Positions 1 to 10,162 of a stretch of DNA of 64,000 bases are shown one piece after another (the first letter of the stretch is position 1; each line of letters opens with the position of its first letter). This stretch comes from Bermanella sp047621325 (GTDB lineage: Bacteria; Pseudomonadota; Gammaproteobacteria; Pseudomonadales; Oceanobacteraceae): the NCBI GenBank assembly GCA_047621325.1, contig JBLHLT010000011.1:62001-126000 (forward strand), given 5' to 3'. The notes under the pieces were generated by a model, which did no database searches, was not told the origin of the DNA, and worked only from the letters and a program-made list of their open reading frames with translations. A program made the position numbers and the translations under genes.

Positions 1-1110
1 TGCACGCTCACTACCGTTGGTAGACGTTGTGAAATTCAATAGTTTTTTAGGCAGTAACTTAGATAAATAAATATTTTTAACTGAGTGACGATCAATACCT
101 GCGCGTAAGTAATGCAATAAATAACGCTCGCGGCCTTCAGTTAATACAGATACTTGATTAGCAAAACGACCTAAATAAGCCGTTGTACCAGCCGCTGTGC
201 GACCACCAAATACAGATCCAGAAATAACGCGGTTATCACCAGTGTTTAGCTCGTTCGCTAAAAGCGCAGTTAAGCATGCACCCACACGAGTACGCACTAA
301 ACGAGGTTTACTCACTTGTGGACCCGCTAAGGCAATAACACGATCAGTGTTTATTTTGCCTTCGGTGAACAGTTGACCAATGGCAATAACATCTTGATAA
401 CCCACATGCCAAACTGTTTTAGTTGCACTAACCGGATCAAGATGATGGATATGCGTACCAACTAAACCCGCAGGATGAGGACCATTGACATCAACTACTT
501 GCGCTTTCCCAACTGGAATACTCGCAGCAGGTGACTTAGTCACAAATACTTTTTTGGTTAAACATGATAAAACCGCTAAACCATTAGCAAAGGCTTCTTT
601 TTGCTCTGCAATCACAATAGTAGGGTCAGCTGCTAAAGGATTAGTATCCAGTGTTGATACAAAAATTGAACTTGCTTCGCTTTCAGGGGCAGGAGCCTTT
701 GAAAAAGGGCGCGTACGAATCGCTGTCCATAAGCCAGATTCAATTAATTGAGATTCAACTTGTTGACGTGTTAAAGACGAGAGTTCACTGGCACTGAAAT
801 GATTAAATGTAACTTCTTCATTGCCTTCAACCTCAATCACAAGCGACTCAAATACTCGACGCTTACCACGGTTAATTTCAACAACCGTTCCTGAGGCGGG
901 AGCCGTGTATTGCACCCCTTCGTTTTTCTTATCGGAAAAGAGCAGCTGCCCTTTTTTGACCTTGTCACCTACCTGCACAAGCATGGTAGGCTTCATACCC
1001 ACATAGTCGAAACCCACCAATGCTACCCTAGAGACATCATTACCTTGAGTAATGCTTTGCTCCGGTTGTCCAGCAATTGGCAGGTCAAGACCTTTCTTGA
1101 TGTTAATCAT
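1..1110 (-). CDS. nqrA: Na+-translocating NADH:quinone reductase subunit A (3' end outside window)
   Basis: The reverse strand encodes a protein starting MINIKKGLDLPIAGQPEQ at 1110 and staying open for 370 codons to the window edge, so the C-terminus is missing. The N-terminal KKGLDLPI.G.P and the following lipoyl-like segment (DKVKKGQLLFSDKK, APASGTVVEI) are typical of NqrA, the peripheral cytoplasmic subunit of the six-subunit Na+ pump that oxidises NADH and reduces ubiquinone. NqrA is normally the first gene of nqrABCDEF, so the rest of the operon should lie to the left. The long AT-rich upstream region (1111-1340) should contain its promoter. Presence of Nqr fits a marine organism. Confidence 0.95.
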   Translation of the reverse strand, partial: MINIKKGLDLPIAGQPEQSITQGNDVSRVALVGFDYVGMKPTMLVQVGDKVKKGQLLFSDKKNEGVQYTAPASGTVVEINRGKRRVFESLVIEVEGNEEVTFNHFSASELSSLTRQQVESQLIESGLWTAIRTRPFSKAPAPESEASSIFVSTLDTNPLAADPTIVIAEQKEAFANGLAVLSCLTKKVFVTKSPAASIPVGKAQVVDVNGPHPAGLVGTHIHHLDPVSATKTVWHVGYQDVIAIGQLFTEGKINTDRVIALAGPQVSKPRLVRTRVGACLTALLANELNTGDNRVISGSVFGGRTAAGTTAYLGRFANQVSVLTEGRERYLLHYLRAGIDRHSVKNIYLSKLLPKKLLNFTTSTNGSERA

Positions 1111-1342
1111 ATGCCTTGCCTAATCACAGTTTCGAGAGAAATCTTTACATTTGCGCCGCATGGCGCTGCTTTTTTGCTTATTATTCAAACAGTTAGAAGC
1201 AGAGTAAACGCTCCATTTAAACTGTTTGCTAGTATAATCATCGAATAACAAGGTGACTAGCTATAACTAAGCAATATTCTCAAAGCAATTGGGAATAAGT
1301 ATAGCCAGAGTCATCTAGAATGCGTATTTTTTTGATCATACA

Positions 1343-1373
1343 AAAAAGCCGCTGTCTTGCAGCGGCTTTTTTA
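1343..1373 (-). terminator. Terminator of gap
   Basis: A GCCGCTG/CAGCGGC stem with A-run on the left and T-run on the right lies just after the gap stop codon. It can work in both directions. The rest of 1111-1342 is AT-rich leader of nqrA with no gene visible. Confidence 0.85.
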
Positions 1374-1377
1374 TTGC

Positions 1378-2826
1378 TTACTTAACGAGAGGGTAAGCTG
1401 GATAATCAACACCGCACAATTGCTCTGCGATGCGAACTACCTGACAGCTATAACCATATTCGTTATCGTACCAAACGTAGACGTTTACACGATTTCCGCT
1501 CACGATTGTCGCCTCACCATCCACGATACCCGCGCAACGATTACCAACAAAGTCACTTGAAACCACTTCAGGACTAGCAACATAATCGATTTGTTTTTGC
1601 AGTGTAGAATGCAAAGACGCTTGACGTAAAAATGCATTTAAGTCTTCACGAGACACTTCTTTATTTAACGTTAAAGAAAGAATTGCCATTGAAACGTTTG
1701 GCGTAGGAACACGAATCGCGTTACCCGTCAGTTTACCCTTTAATTCAGGTAATGCTTTTGCAACTGCACTCGCCGCGCCCGTTTCAGTAATTACCATATT
1801 CAATGCAGCAGCACGACCACGGCGATCACCACTATGGTAGTTATCGATCAAGTTTTGGTCATTAGTATAAGAGTGAACCGTTTCAACGTGGCCACACTCA
1901 ACACCATATTCATCATTAAGTGCTTTAAGTACAGGTGTAATCGCATTTGTTGTACAAGAAGCGGCTGATAAAATAGTATCTTCTTCTTTCATATCAGCGT
2001 GGTTTACGCCGTATACAATGTTCTTGATGTCACCTTTACCAGGGGCGGTTAGTAGAACGCGAGAAATGCCGTTACACGCAGCATGCTGACCTAGACCATC
2101 CGCATCACGCCAAACACCAGTATTGTCGATCAATAGCGCGTCTTTAATACCGTACTGAGTGTAATCAATCTCAGTTGGGTTTCCGGCATAAATAATGTTG
2201 ATGTAAGTACCATTAACGATCAACGCACTATTTTCTTCATCAACTTGGATTGTACCTTTGAATGAACCGTGGATAGAGTCACGACGCAACAAACTAGCGC
2301 GCTTAACTAAATCGTCACCCTTACCTTTACGCACAACAATTGCACGTAAACGCATGCCCGTACCACCACCCGCTTTCTCAACCATAATACGAGCAAGTAG
2401 ACGACCGATACGACCAAAACCGTAAAGAACAACGTCCTTACCTTCAGCGTCAACCATTTCACGAGCCGTAAGGTCAATTAACTGCGCCTTAACGAAATCT
2501 TCTAAAGAAGCACCGTTACCTTCATTACGGAAGTTCACCGCCATTTTACCGATATCAATATGACAGGCTTTAATACCCATCTCTTTCAATATAACGATAA
2601 CAGGAAACGTTTCTTGTACAGAAAGCTCTTCTTTTTCCACCTGACGAACAAAGCGGTGAGCTTTTAGGATATCAATCACAGAACGATTGATAATAGGACG
2701 GCCATACACAGACAACACAACGTTGTTCTTACGGTACATACCACCAATTAATGGGATCATGGATTCTGCGGTTTCTTCACGCAACGTCCAATCAGACAAG
2801 CTGGCTTCACGAACATCTTGACTCAC
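1378..2826 (-). CDS. gap: Glyceraldehyde-3-phosphate dehydrogenase, long form with N-terminal extension
   Basis: This NAD(P)-dependent enzyme of central carbon metabolism has the catalytic SAASCTTN motif (Cys291) and a Rossmann loop VLYGFGRIGR near residues 133-142. At 482 residues it is about 140 longer than classical GapA: the dinucleotide fold starts only near residue 130, after an N-terminal region of unknown role. This long form is the one found next to mfd in Pseudomonas, which matches the context here: mfd is divergent, 277 bases away. The C-terminal YDNEYGYS motif is intact. The physiological direction (glycolytic or gluconeogenic) cannot be read from sequence. Confidence 0.93.
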   Translation of the reverse strand: MSQDVREASLSDWTLREETAESMIPLIGGMYRKNNVVLSVYGRPIINRSVIDILKAHRFVRQVEKEELSVQETFPVIVILKEMGIKACHIDIGKMAVNFRNEGNGASLEDFVKAQLIDLTAREMVDAEGKDVVLYGFGRIGRLLARIMVEKAGGGTGMRLRAIVVRKGKGDDLVKRASLLRRDSIHGSFKGTIQVDEENSALIVNGTYINIIYAGNPTEIDYTQYGIKDALLIDNTGVWRDADGLGQHAACNGISRVLLTAPGKGDIKNIVYGVNHADMKEEDTILSAASCTTNAITPVLKALNDEYGVECGHVETVHSYTNDQNLIDNYHSGDRRGRAAALNMVITETGAASAVAKALPELKGKLTGNAIRVPTPNVSMAILSLTLNKEVSREDLNAFLRQASLHSTLQKQIDYVASPEVVSSDFVGNRCAGIVDGEATIVSGNRVNVYVWYDNEYGYSCQVVRIAEQLCGVDYPAYPLVK

Positions 2827-3103
2827 GGATACACCCTCGATATTAAGGCCAAAAAATTGTGCGGTATTATGCCCATAAAGACCGCTAACCTCAATATTTA
2901 TACAAGCATAAATATTGCTTCCAAAATATGGTCACGGTTTAAGCAGGCCAGTAAACGTAAGCACTAATGTGTGCTACTGCAACCACTCAAGTCAATATTC
3001 CCTTTAAATAAACAACATTAAGCACAATCACTCACAGCAAAACTTAACAGCCACTATCGCTTTGAGTACACTAGCCCCTCTTTCAATTATTCAAAGGACT
3101 GTC

Positions 3104-6100
3104 ATGGCGGCCAACCCTCCCTTGCCAAGTAAATCTGGTGACATTTTATCTTGGGGTAATATTCAGGGCTCTCACCTTGCTCACGCCATCGCTAACACTG
3201 CACATGACTATTCTGGGTTGACCATAGTCGTTGCAAACAACAGCAGCGATAGCCAGCGATTGACAGAAGAGATACGCTATTTTTTCAAGGGCGATGTTTT
3301 CAACCTACCAGACTGGGAAACTCTGCCCTATGATTATTTTTCGCCTCACCAAGACATTATTAGTGAACGTCTAAGCACACTCGTAAAACTCCCCCAAGCC
3401 CAAAATAGCGTGCTGGTGATACCTGCTTTATCACTACAACTTAAATTACCACCTGTTAATTATATTCTTGGGCACAGCTTCACAGTAAAAGTTGGTCAAA
3501 CCTTAAACCTAGAACAACTCAAGCCCAGATTAATTTCAGCGGGTTACCAAGCCGTTGATGGGGTTTTTGAGCACGGTGAATTCTGTGTTCGCGGCGCAAT
3601 TTTAGATATATTTCCTATGGGGTCAGACCAACCCTTTCGTATAGAGCTATTTGATGACGAAGTAGAAAGCATTCGCTGGTTTAATGCTGAAACACAACGA
3701 TCAACAGAAACCACCGACAGCATCGAACTACTGCCGGCCAAAGAAGTTCCACTCGATAAGAGTGGCATCCGTACATTTAAGCAGCGCTGGTTTGATTTCT
3801 TCGAGTGCGACCCGAAAGAATCGCCATTATACATGGACGTTACCAAACAAATTGCGCCAGGTGGTATCGAATATTATCTGCCTTTATTTTTTGAAGAAAC
3901 TGCCACGTTATTTGACTATCTACCATTAGATTGCCAGCTTATATTCAATCAAGATTTAGAAAAAAGCCTGCAACATAACTGGCAAGAAATTGAACATCGC
4001 TATGAAGAACGTCGCCACGATATTCGCCACCCTGTGCTACCGCCCAGTGAAATTTATCTAAATGACAACCAAACGTTTGCTCAATTTAAACATTATGGTC
4101 GAATAAAAACCTTCACCGGCAACATCAAAGAGCAAGCAGGCCACCATAACTTTACCCTACCAACGCTGCCGTCTTTACAGGTTAACCACAAGCATGAAAA
4201 TCCATTAGAAGCATTAGAATCATTTTTAATGGACAACAACGAAACCGTTGTTTTTTGTGTCGAAAGCGCTGGTCGCCGCGAAGCATTACTCGAATTGCTC
4301 GAACGCATTAATATCAACCCTCAAGTCATTGACTCATGGCTTGACCTCAATGAACACGAATTTGAATTTGCCATTACCACTGCCCCCATTGAAGACAGCT
4401 TCTTTAGCCAAACACTCAATGCTTGGCTAATCAGTGAAAATGTTTTATTTGGAGAACGCATTCGTCAAAGCCGCCGCCAAAAGCAAGAAAAAGATCAAAG
4501 CGAAAACATTATTCGCAACCTTACCGAACTCACCATGGGCGCCGCAGTTGTACACATCGATCATGGTGTCGGCCGCTATCGAGGAATGCAAACCATTGAA
4601 GTCGATGGCGACGCCACCGAGTTCGTCATGCTCGAATACGCCGACCAAGCAAAACTTTACGTACCAGTGTCGTCTTTGCACTTAATCAGCCGCTATAGCG
4701 GCGCTGATACCGACATGGCGCCCATGCATAAACTGGGCACTGAAAAATGGTCGGTTCAACGTCGTAAAGCGCTAGAAAAGATCCGCGACACGGCCGTCGA
4801 ACTGCTTGAAATTTATGCCAAACGTGAAGCCAAACCTGGGCATGGCTTTAACTTTCCACGCGATGACTACGAAATATTTAAATCAGATTTCCCGTTTGAA
4901 GAAACCGTCGATCAAAAAAGTGCCATTAATGCCGTCATAACCGACATGATGAAACCCAACCCTATGGATCGCCTTGTGTGTGGCGATGTAGGTTTTGGGA
5001 AAACAGAAGTCGCATTACGAGCGGCCTTTATCGCGGTACAAAATGGCATGCAAGTGGCTGTTTTAGTTCCCACTACCCTGCTTGCTCAGCAGCACTTTGA
5101 AACCTTCAGTAACCGCTTTGCAGACTGGCCTATACGCATAGAAAGCTTATCTCGCTTCAAAACCGGCCAAGCTAAAACTAAATCCATTAAAATGCTGGAA
5201 GATGGAACCGCTGACATCGTCATCGGCACACACAAATTACTACAAGGTGACGTTAAATTTAAAAACCTTGGTTTACTCATCATTGATGAAGAACATCGCT
5301 TTGGCGTGCAACAAAAAGAAAAAGTTAAAGCATTACGCGCCGAGATCGACATACTCACCATGACAGCAACCCCGATTCCGCGAACACTAAATATGGCCAT
5401 GTCAGGTGTGCGTGATTTATCGATTATTGCCACCCCACCGGCTCGTCGACTAGCCGTGAAAACCTTTGTTAAAATTTGGGACGAACACCTAATTAAAGAA
5501 GCAATCCTTCGTGAAGTATTACGGGGCGGACAAGTTTACTTTTTACATAACGAAGTTAAAACCATCGACAAAGCCGCTGAAGATTTAGCCAAGTTAATTC
5601 CCGAAGCGCGTATTGGCGTGGCACACGGCCAAATGTCCGAACGCCAACTTGAATCGGTTATGGGCGACTTCTATCATAAACGCTTCAATGTATTAATGTG
5701 TACCACCATTATCGAAACCGGTATCGACATCCCTAACGCCAATACCATTATTATTGAACGTGCCGACAAGTTTGGTTTAGCGCAATTACATCAACTGCGT
5801 GGTCGTGTTGGCCGCAGTCATCACCAAGCGTATGCATACTTACTTGCTCCGCAAGAGAAGAAAGTCTCGAAGGATGCTGAAAAACGCCTAGACGCGATTA
5901 CCAATGCCCAAGACCTTGGGGCTGGCTTTATGCTCGCCACCCACGATTTAGAAATTCGGGGCGCTGGTGAGCTTTTAGGTGAAGAGCAAAGTGGGCACAT
6001 TCAAAATGTGGGTTTCAGTTTATATATGGAACTACTTGATCGCGCCGTTGAGGCTATCAAAGAAGGCCGAGAACTCAGCCTAGATAATCCTACAGAAAAC

Positions 6101-6547
6101 CAAGCCGAGATTAATTTACGCCTACCAGCGTTAATTCCTGAAGATTATTTACCTGATGTTCACAATCGACTCATCATGTATAAGCGCATTGCCAATGCCA
6201 AAAACAAGCACGAACTCAAAGACCTGCAGGTAGAAATGATTGACCGCTTTGGCTTATTGCCACAGCAAGTTAAATACCTAATCCAAGTCACAGAATTAAA
6301 ATTCAAACTTGCATCATTAGGCGTTGTGAAGTTAGATGCCGGTGATAGCCAAGGCCGAATGGAGTTCGGCTCCCAAACATCCATTGACCCATACACAATG
6401 GTGCGCATGGTACAAACCAAGCCAGCTAGTTATAAATTAGATGGCTCAAATGCCTTTAAATTTATTTTTGAGATGCCTGACGCACAAACTCGCTTCAGCA
6501 CCATCAACCATGTTTTAGATTTGCTTTCGCAGCCAGGTACGCCATGA
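3104..6547 (+). CDS. mfd: Transcription-repair coupling factor Mfd
   Basis: A DNA translocase that removes stalled RNA polymerase and recruits UvrA for transcription-coupled repair. An upstream in-frame TTG at 3062 is possible, but the ATG at 3104 has an AAAGGA ribosome site five bases before it and gives 1147 residues, essentially the E. coli length (1148). Visible parts in order: UvrB-like N-terminal module, RNA-polymerase interaction domain (GAAVVHIDHGVGRYRG), RecG-type helicase with Walker A GDVGFGKTE, DEEH box, TATPIPRT motif III, and the GRVGRS motif VI, then the C-terminal regulatory domain. It overlaps csiV by four bases (ATGA), so the two are translationally coupled. Confidence 0.97.
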   Translation: MAANPPLPSKSGDILSWGNIQGSHLAHAIANTAHDYSGLTIVVANNSSDSQRLTEEIRYFFKGDVFNLPDWETLPYDYFSPHQDIISERLSTLVKLPQAQNSVLVIPALSLQLKLPPVNYILGHSFTVKVGQTLNLEQLKPRLISAGYQAVDGVFEHGEFCVRGAILDIFPMGSDQPFRIELFDDEVESIRWFNAETQRSTETTDSIELLPAKEVPLDKSGIRTFKQRWFDFFECDPKESPLYMDVTKQIAPGGIEYYLPLFFEETATLFDYLPLDCQLIFNQDLEKSLQHNWQEIEHRYEERRHDIRHPVLPPSEIYLNDNQTFAQFKHYGRIKTFTGNIKEQAGHHNFTLPTLPSLQVNHKHENPLEALESFLMDNNETVVFCVESAGRREALLELLERININPQVIDSWLDLNEHEFEFAITTAPIEDSFFSQTLNAWLISENVLFGERIRQSRRQKQEKDQSENIIRNLTELTMGAAVVHIDHGVGRYRGMQTIEVDGDATEFVMLEYADQAKLYVPVSSLHLISRYSGADTDMAPMHKLGTEKWSVQRRKALEKIRDTAVELLEIYAKREAKPGHGFNFPRDDYEIFKSDFPFEETVDQKSAINAVITDMMKPNPMDRLVCGDVGFGKTEVALRAAFIAVQNGMQVAVLVPTTLLAQQHFETFSNRFADWPIRIESLSRFKTGQAKTKSIKMLEDGTADIVIGTHKLLQGDVKFKNLGLLIIDEEHRFGVQQKEKVKALRAEIDILTMTATPIPRTLNMAMSGVRDLSIIATPPARRLAVKTFVKIWDEHLIKEAILREVLRGGQVYFLHNEVKTIDKAAEDLAKLIPEARIGVAHGQMSERQLESVMGDFYHKRFNVLMCTTIIETGIDIPNANTIIIERADKFGLAQLHQLRGRVGRSHHQAYAYLLAPQEKKVSKDAEKRLDAITNAQDLGAGFMLATHDLEIRGAGELLGEEQSGHIQNVGFSLYMELLDRAVEAIKEGRELSLDNPTENQAEINLRLPALIPEDYLPDVHNRLIMYKRIANAKNKHELKDLQVEMIDRFGLLPQQVKYLIQVTELKFKLASLGVVKLDAGDSQGRMEFGSQTSIDPYTMVRMVQTKPASYKLDGSNAFKFIFEMPDAQTRFSTINHVLDLLSQPGTP

Positions 6548-7266
6548 TAGCCCGCTTATTATTCATTCTTTCTATCACCATCAGCCCACTCACTTTGGCT
6601 GAGGATGAAACGCCCGTAAAAGAAGCCCGATGGTATCAGGTGAACCTAACCTTGTTTCAACAAAGCCCCGATGGGCACCTTGATGAATCGTTTCGCTTTA
6701 CGCCTTTACCTCTCGACATGACTGATGTTATTGAACTAAAAAGCAATCGTCCATTACCCCTAGCAAATTCAGGCATGAATGCAACACTTGCCTTCCATCA
6801 TGAGAACGCAAACAATCTAGCCTTTACCGAGCAAACAATCGATCAAGACTGGGCCGAAAAAATGTCCAAACTAGACCCCGTCAATCAACCTATTCTTTAT
6901 AATGCCCAGTGGAAGCAGCCCGTTTACGAACAAAATCACAGCTTACCAATATACATAGAGAGTTCTATTCAACATCTTGGCGCCCCCCAATTAAAAGGGT
7001 TATTTTATTTGCACGTGTCTCGATATTTACACAGTAAAATTGACTTACAATTTATCCCTGAAAACGCACATACAACCAGCGACCTAATAAGCTTTCAGCA
7101 AAGTCGACGCATGCGCAGCAAAGAAATTCATTACATCGACCACCCATTAGTCGGGGCTATCATTCGTATCTTACCTATTGAGCACCCATTAAAACATTAC
7201 GAGAACAAAAGTATCCCAAATAACACTCAGCCAGCACTCGACTCCGCATTAAACGTTCGCCTATAA
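6544..7266 (+). CDS. csiV: CsiV-family secreted protein
   Basis: The protein starts with a signal peptide (MIARLLFILSITISPLTLAED) and has the features of the CsiV family: an early WYQVNLTLF segment and a late LSQSRRMRSKEIHYIDHP-like stretch (here FQQSRRMRSKEIHYIDHP). CsiV of Vibrio cholerae is a periplasmic protein that helps peptidoglycan synthesis; the family member in Pseudomonas also follows mfd. The 240-residue length is normal. The start overlaps the mfd stop, implying coupled expression. Function here is inferred from family and synteny only. Confidence 0.8.
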   Translation: MIARLLFILSITISPLTLAEDETPVKEARWYQVNLTLFQQSPDGHLDESFRFTPLPLDMTDVIELKSNRPLPLANSGMNATLAFHHENANNLAFTEQTIDQDWAEKMSKLDPVNQPILYNAQWKQPVYEQNHSLPIYIESSIQHLGAPQLKGLFYLHVSRYLHSKIDLQFIPENAHTTSDLISFQQSRRMRSKEIHYIDHPLVGAIIRILPIEHPLKHYENKSIPNNTQPALDSALNVRL

Positions 7267-7269
7267 ATA

Positions 7270-7303
7270 AAAAAAGCCCCAAACTGATTACGTAAGGGGC
7301 TTT
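7270..7303. terminator. Bidirectional terminator between csiV and the phosphorylase gene
   Basis: AAAGCCCC ... GGGGCTTT stem with A-run on the left, lying between convergent genes. Confidence 0.8.
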
Positions 7304-7320
7304 CAATTCACACCGCTGCG

Positions 7321-8073
7321 CTATTTTTCCGCAAGAAATCCTGCAATAATCGCCTGTACTTTATGCATACCCTGATCCAAAACCTTGCGGATATCATCCA
7401 TCGTAATAAGCTCATCGCTTTTACCCGCTGCTTTATTGACAACTAAAGCCAAACAGGCATAAGGCATCCCCAGCTCACGGGCCAAAACCGCTTCTGGCAT
7501 CCCCGTCATCCCCACCACATCACAACCATCTTTTTCTAATCGATTTATTTCAGCAATGCTTTCTAATCTTGGTCCTTGAGTGGCTGCGTATACGCCACCT
7601 TTTTGCACCAGGATATTTTTTGACTCCGCTGCAAAATACAATTTGGACGATAACATCTGATCATAAGGATAGGTAAAATCTACATGATCTAATGAGCGAT
7701 AAACGCCATCAAAAAATGTATCTTCGCGACCATGGGTATAATCAATAATTTGATCAGGTATACAAATCGCCTGCGCATCCATCGCCTCGGTAATGCCACC
7801 CACAGCATTCACTGCAATAATTTCAGTCACACCAGCTTCTTTTAAGGCTAACAAATTTGCTCGATAATTTACTTTATGCGGAGGCATTTTATGTGGGTGC
7901 CCATGGCGTGCCAAAAACACCACTGACTGCCCCATCAATTCACCAAACACCAAAGGTGCACTTGGGGCACCTAACTCTGTTTGCGCCTTAATTTCATGGC
8001 TAATATCCAACCCTGGATATTCCGTTAAACCTGTACCGCCAATTATGGCGGTAAGCGTAGTTTGTTTTGTCAT
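7321..8073 (-). CDS. S-methyl-5'-thioinosine/thioadenosine phosphorylase family
   Basis: A purine nucleoside phosphorylase family II enzyme that splits methylthio-nucleosides produced during polyamine synthesis. The N-terminal AIIGGTGLTEYPGL phosphate loop, RHGHPHKMPPHKVNYRAN and NAVGGI are characteristic. The Pseudomonas orthologue at the same genomic position uses 5'-methylthioinosine, so a deaminated substrate is likely, but specificity cannot be proven by eye. An ATG at 8088 overlaps the stop of the channel gene (ATGA); the ATG at 8073 has a GAGAAG ribosome site and matches the usual N-terminus, so it is preferred. A polyamine decarboxylase gene at 22.5 kb provides a source of the substrate. 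Confidence 0.85.
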   Translation of the reverse strand: MTKQTTLTAIIGGTGLTEYPGLDISHEIKAQTELGAPSAPLVFGELMGQSVVFLARHGHPHKMPPHKVNYRANLLALKEAGVTEIIAVNAVGGITEAMDAQAICIPDQIIDYTHGREDTFFDGVYRSLDHVDFTYPYDQMLSSKLYFAAESKNILVQKGGVYAATQGPRLESIAEINRLEKDGCDVVGMTGMPEAVLARELGMPYACLALVVNKAAGKSDELITMDDIRKVLDQGMHKVQAIIAGFLAEK

Positions 8074-8084
8074 ATTCTTCTCAA

Positions 8085-9167
8085 TCATGCCTGATGATTA
8101 ACAACTGGCACTTTATTTTCCATATAAATACTGCGACTTGGAAACGCGATCTCAGCGCCTTCTGCAATAATTATCTCACCAACTTTAAACAACACATCAT
8201 GTTTGATTGCATGAAATGTCTGCCAGTTTGTAGTATGAGTAAAGCAGTATATAAAAAATTCTAATGACGAATCGGCAAAACGATTAAAATTCACCATCAA
8301 GGTTTGTGATTCATCAATATCGTTATGCGTAGCCAAAAGCGCTTCTACTTTTTTACAAATCATATTGACCTGAGAAAAATCACGGTAGCGCACTCCAATG
8401 GTTTCGTAGATTCGGCGATGACTCATTCTGGATGGGTTTTCTATACTGACTTGTGTAAACACCGAGTTAGGCACATACAAAGGGCGCTTATCAAATGTAC
8501 GAATGCGCGTCACACGCCAACCTATATTTTCAACTGTACCTTCAATGTTTCTATCTGGACTACGCACCCAATCACCTACCGAAAATGGCTTATCTAAATA
8601 CACCATCAAGCCGCCAAAAAAGTTCGCAAGTAAATCTTTGGCGGCAAAAGCCACAGCCGCACCACCCACACCACCAAAAGCAATAATACCGCTAACAGAC
8701 AATCCCAAAGTTTGAAATACAACCAAACAGGTAATTATAACAACGACTATTCGTAACAATTTAAAAATAGCACTGATCGTTGTTTCATCCGCCTTGGTTT
8801 CGATTTTTCCTTTCAAAATTTGGTTTTCACGAATGCGTATTAAACGCATGATAAACCAAGCAACAAACACAGATAATGCAATAACATACAAACTCTTAGC
8901 TTGTGGTAGTAACTTAATATCAAATTCCACTTGAATAACAAAAAGCACATAAACAACAATGCAAACTAAAATACCATAATGAAGCGGCGTCTCTAAGGCA
9001 CCCACAACAGCATCATCAAATAGATTACGTGTCCTAGAGGCTTTCACTTTTAGTTGTTTGATCACGCCCTTAGCAACGAAAAACGCAATCACTCCCGCAA
9101 TGGAACCAACAAGGATCTGTACCCACCAAACGTCTAATAAATCGATCAACACTTGTAACTCAAACAT
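8085..9167 (-). CDS. MscS-family mechanosensitive ion channel
   Basis: This 360-residue inner-membrane protein has about four hydrophobic segments followed by the MscS pore and beta domain. The pore-lining helix is recognisable in AFGGVGGAAVAFAAKDLLANFFGG, a Gly/Ala-packed helix, followed by the canonical KPFSVGDWV and GTVENIGWRVTRIRT. Such channels release solutes during osmotic downshock. It lies in the minus-strand run nagZ-channel-phosphorylase: two bases separate it from nagZ and its stop overlaps the next possible start. No hydrolytic or nucleotide-binding domain is fused. Confidence 0.9.
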   Translation of the reverse strand: MFELQVLIDLLDVWWVQILVGSIAGVIAFFVAKGVIKQLKVKASRTRNLFDDAVVGALETPLHYGILVCIVVYVLFVIQVEFDIKLLPQAKSLYVIALSVFVAWFIMRLIRIRENQILKGKIETKADETTISAIFKLLRIVVVIITCLVVFQTLGLSVSGIIAFGGVGGAAVAFAAKDLLANFFGGLMVYLDKPFSVGDWVRSPDRNIEGTVENIGWRVTRIRTFDKRPLYVPNSVFTQVSIENPSRMSHRRIYETIGVRYRDFSQVNMICKKVEALLATHNDIDESQTLMVNFNRFADSSLEFFIYCFTHTTNWQTFHAIKHDVLFKVGEIIIAEGAEIAFPSRSIYMENKVPVVNHQA

Positions 9168-9169
9168 AT

Positions 9170-10162
9170 TTAATTCAACTCTGCTAATAACGCTAAGGCA
9201 TCCATGTACGCCTGTTTATTTTCGACCAAAGACTCAACAGGTTTGTAAGCTTTTAAACTATAAGGCTCTGCATTTAATTTTTCTAAACTTGTTAAGATCT
9301 CGATAGAGGCCTGGGCATGATTGCAAGCCAATAGTATATCGCATCCTGCTTCTATTGCCGCTAGGGCTCTGTGCTGGTAATCACCTTTAACGGATGCACC
9401 TTCCATACTCAAATCATCACTAACGATGCGCCCTTTAAATTGTAATTGCTCCCTAAGAACTTCTTGCAACCACTTTTTAGAAAAACCAGCAGGCTCTGAA
9501 TCTACTTTCTCATACACTACATGAGCAGGCATCATCCAATCTATTTTTGGCAATAGCGCTTTAAAAGGCTGTAAATCCTGCTGTTGAATTTCATCAAAAC
9601 TACGCTCATCAATTGGACAAGCAATATGACTATCTAAATTCACCCAACCGTGACCTGGAAAGTGCTTCGCCACGACTGCAAAATCCATTTCTTTTAAGCC
9701 TGCCATGAAACTAGCAGCAAGTACTTGAAGACACTTTTTATCCTCAGCAAAACTGCGATCACCAATGACCGTATTACGCTGGTAGTTAATATCAAGCACC
9801 GGGGCATAGGTAAGATCTATGCCCACCTCTTGTAATTCATAGGCCAGTACAATAGCCGCAGACTTTGCCAACTTAATCGCCTTATCTGGGTCTTGAAGGT
9901 ACACGACTCCAATCTTCCCCATAGCTGGCACTTGTGTAAAGCCTTCACGAAAACGCTGTACTCTTCCACCTTCGTGATCAACTGTGATTAACAAATCCGG
10001 ATTTATTTTTTTTATTTCTTTTATCAACTGAACAAGCTGGTCACGGCTCTGAAAATGACGGGTAAATAAAATTATCCCCCCTAAAAATTCATGACCAAGC
10101 CATTGCCGTTCTGCATCTATCAGGATGGGGCCTTGTACATCTGTTATGAGCGTTACTTGCAC
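9170..10162 (-). CDS. nagZ: Beta-N-acetylhexosaminidase NagZ
   Basis: A family 3 glycoside hydrolase of the cytoplasmic peptidoglycan recycling pathway that removes GlcNAc from anhydro-muropeptides. The signature KHFPGHGWVNLDSH is present, with the catalytic His in the flexible loop and the Asp nucleophile in SDDLSMEGA. The start is GTG at 10162, which abuts the stop of the preceding gene; GAGG sits five bases upstream, inside the end of that gene. The lack of a signal peptide is normal for NagZ. Position next to psrA matches Pseudomonas. Confidence 0.95.
   Translation of the reverse strand: MQVTLITDVQGPILIDAERQWLGHEFLGGIILFTRHFQSRDQLVQLIKEIKKINPDLLITVDHEGGRVQRFREGFTQVPAMGKIGVVYLQDPDKAIKLAKSAAIVLAYELQEVGIDLTYAPVLDINYQRNTVIGDRSFAEDKKCLQVLAASFMAGLKEMDFAVVAKHFPGHGWVNLDSHIACPIDERSFDEIQQQDLQPFKALLPKIDWMMPAHVVYEKVDSEPAGFSKKWLQEVLREQLQFKGRIVSDDLSMEGASVKGDYQHRALAAIEAGCDILLACNHAQASIEILTSLEKLNAEPYSLKAYKPVESLVENKQAYMDALALLAELN

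Noticed and set aside
485..1248. Plus-strand frames at the left edge
   Set aside because: They run antisense to nqrA, which is well supported on the minus strand to the window edge.
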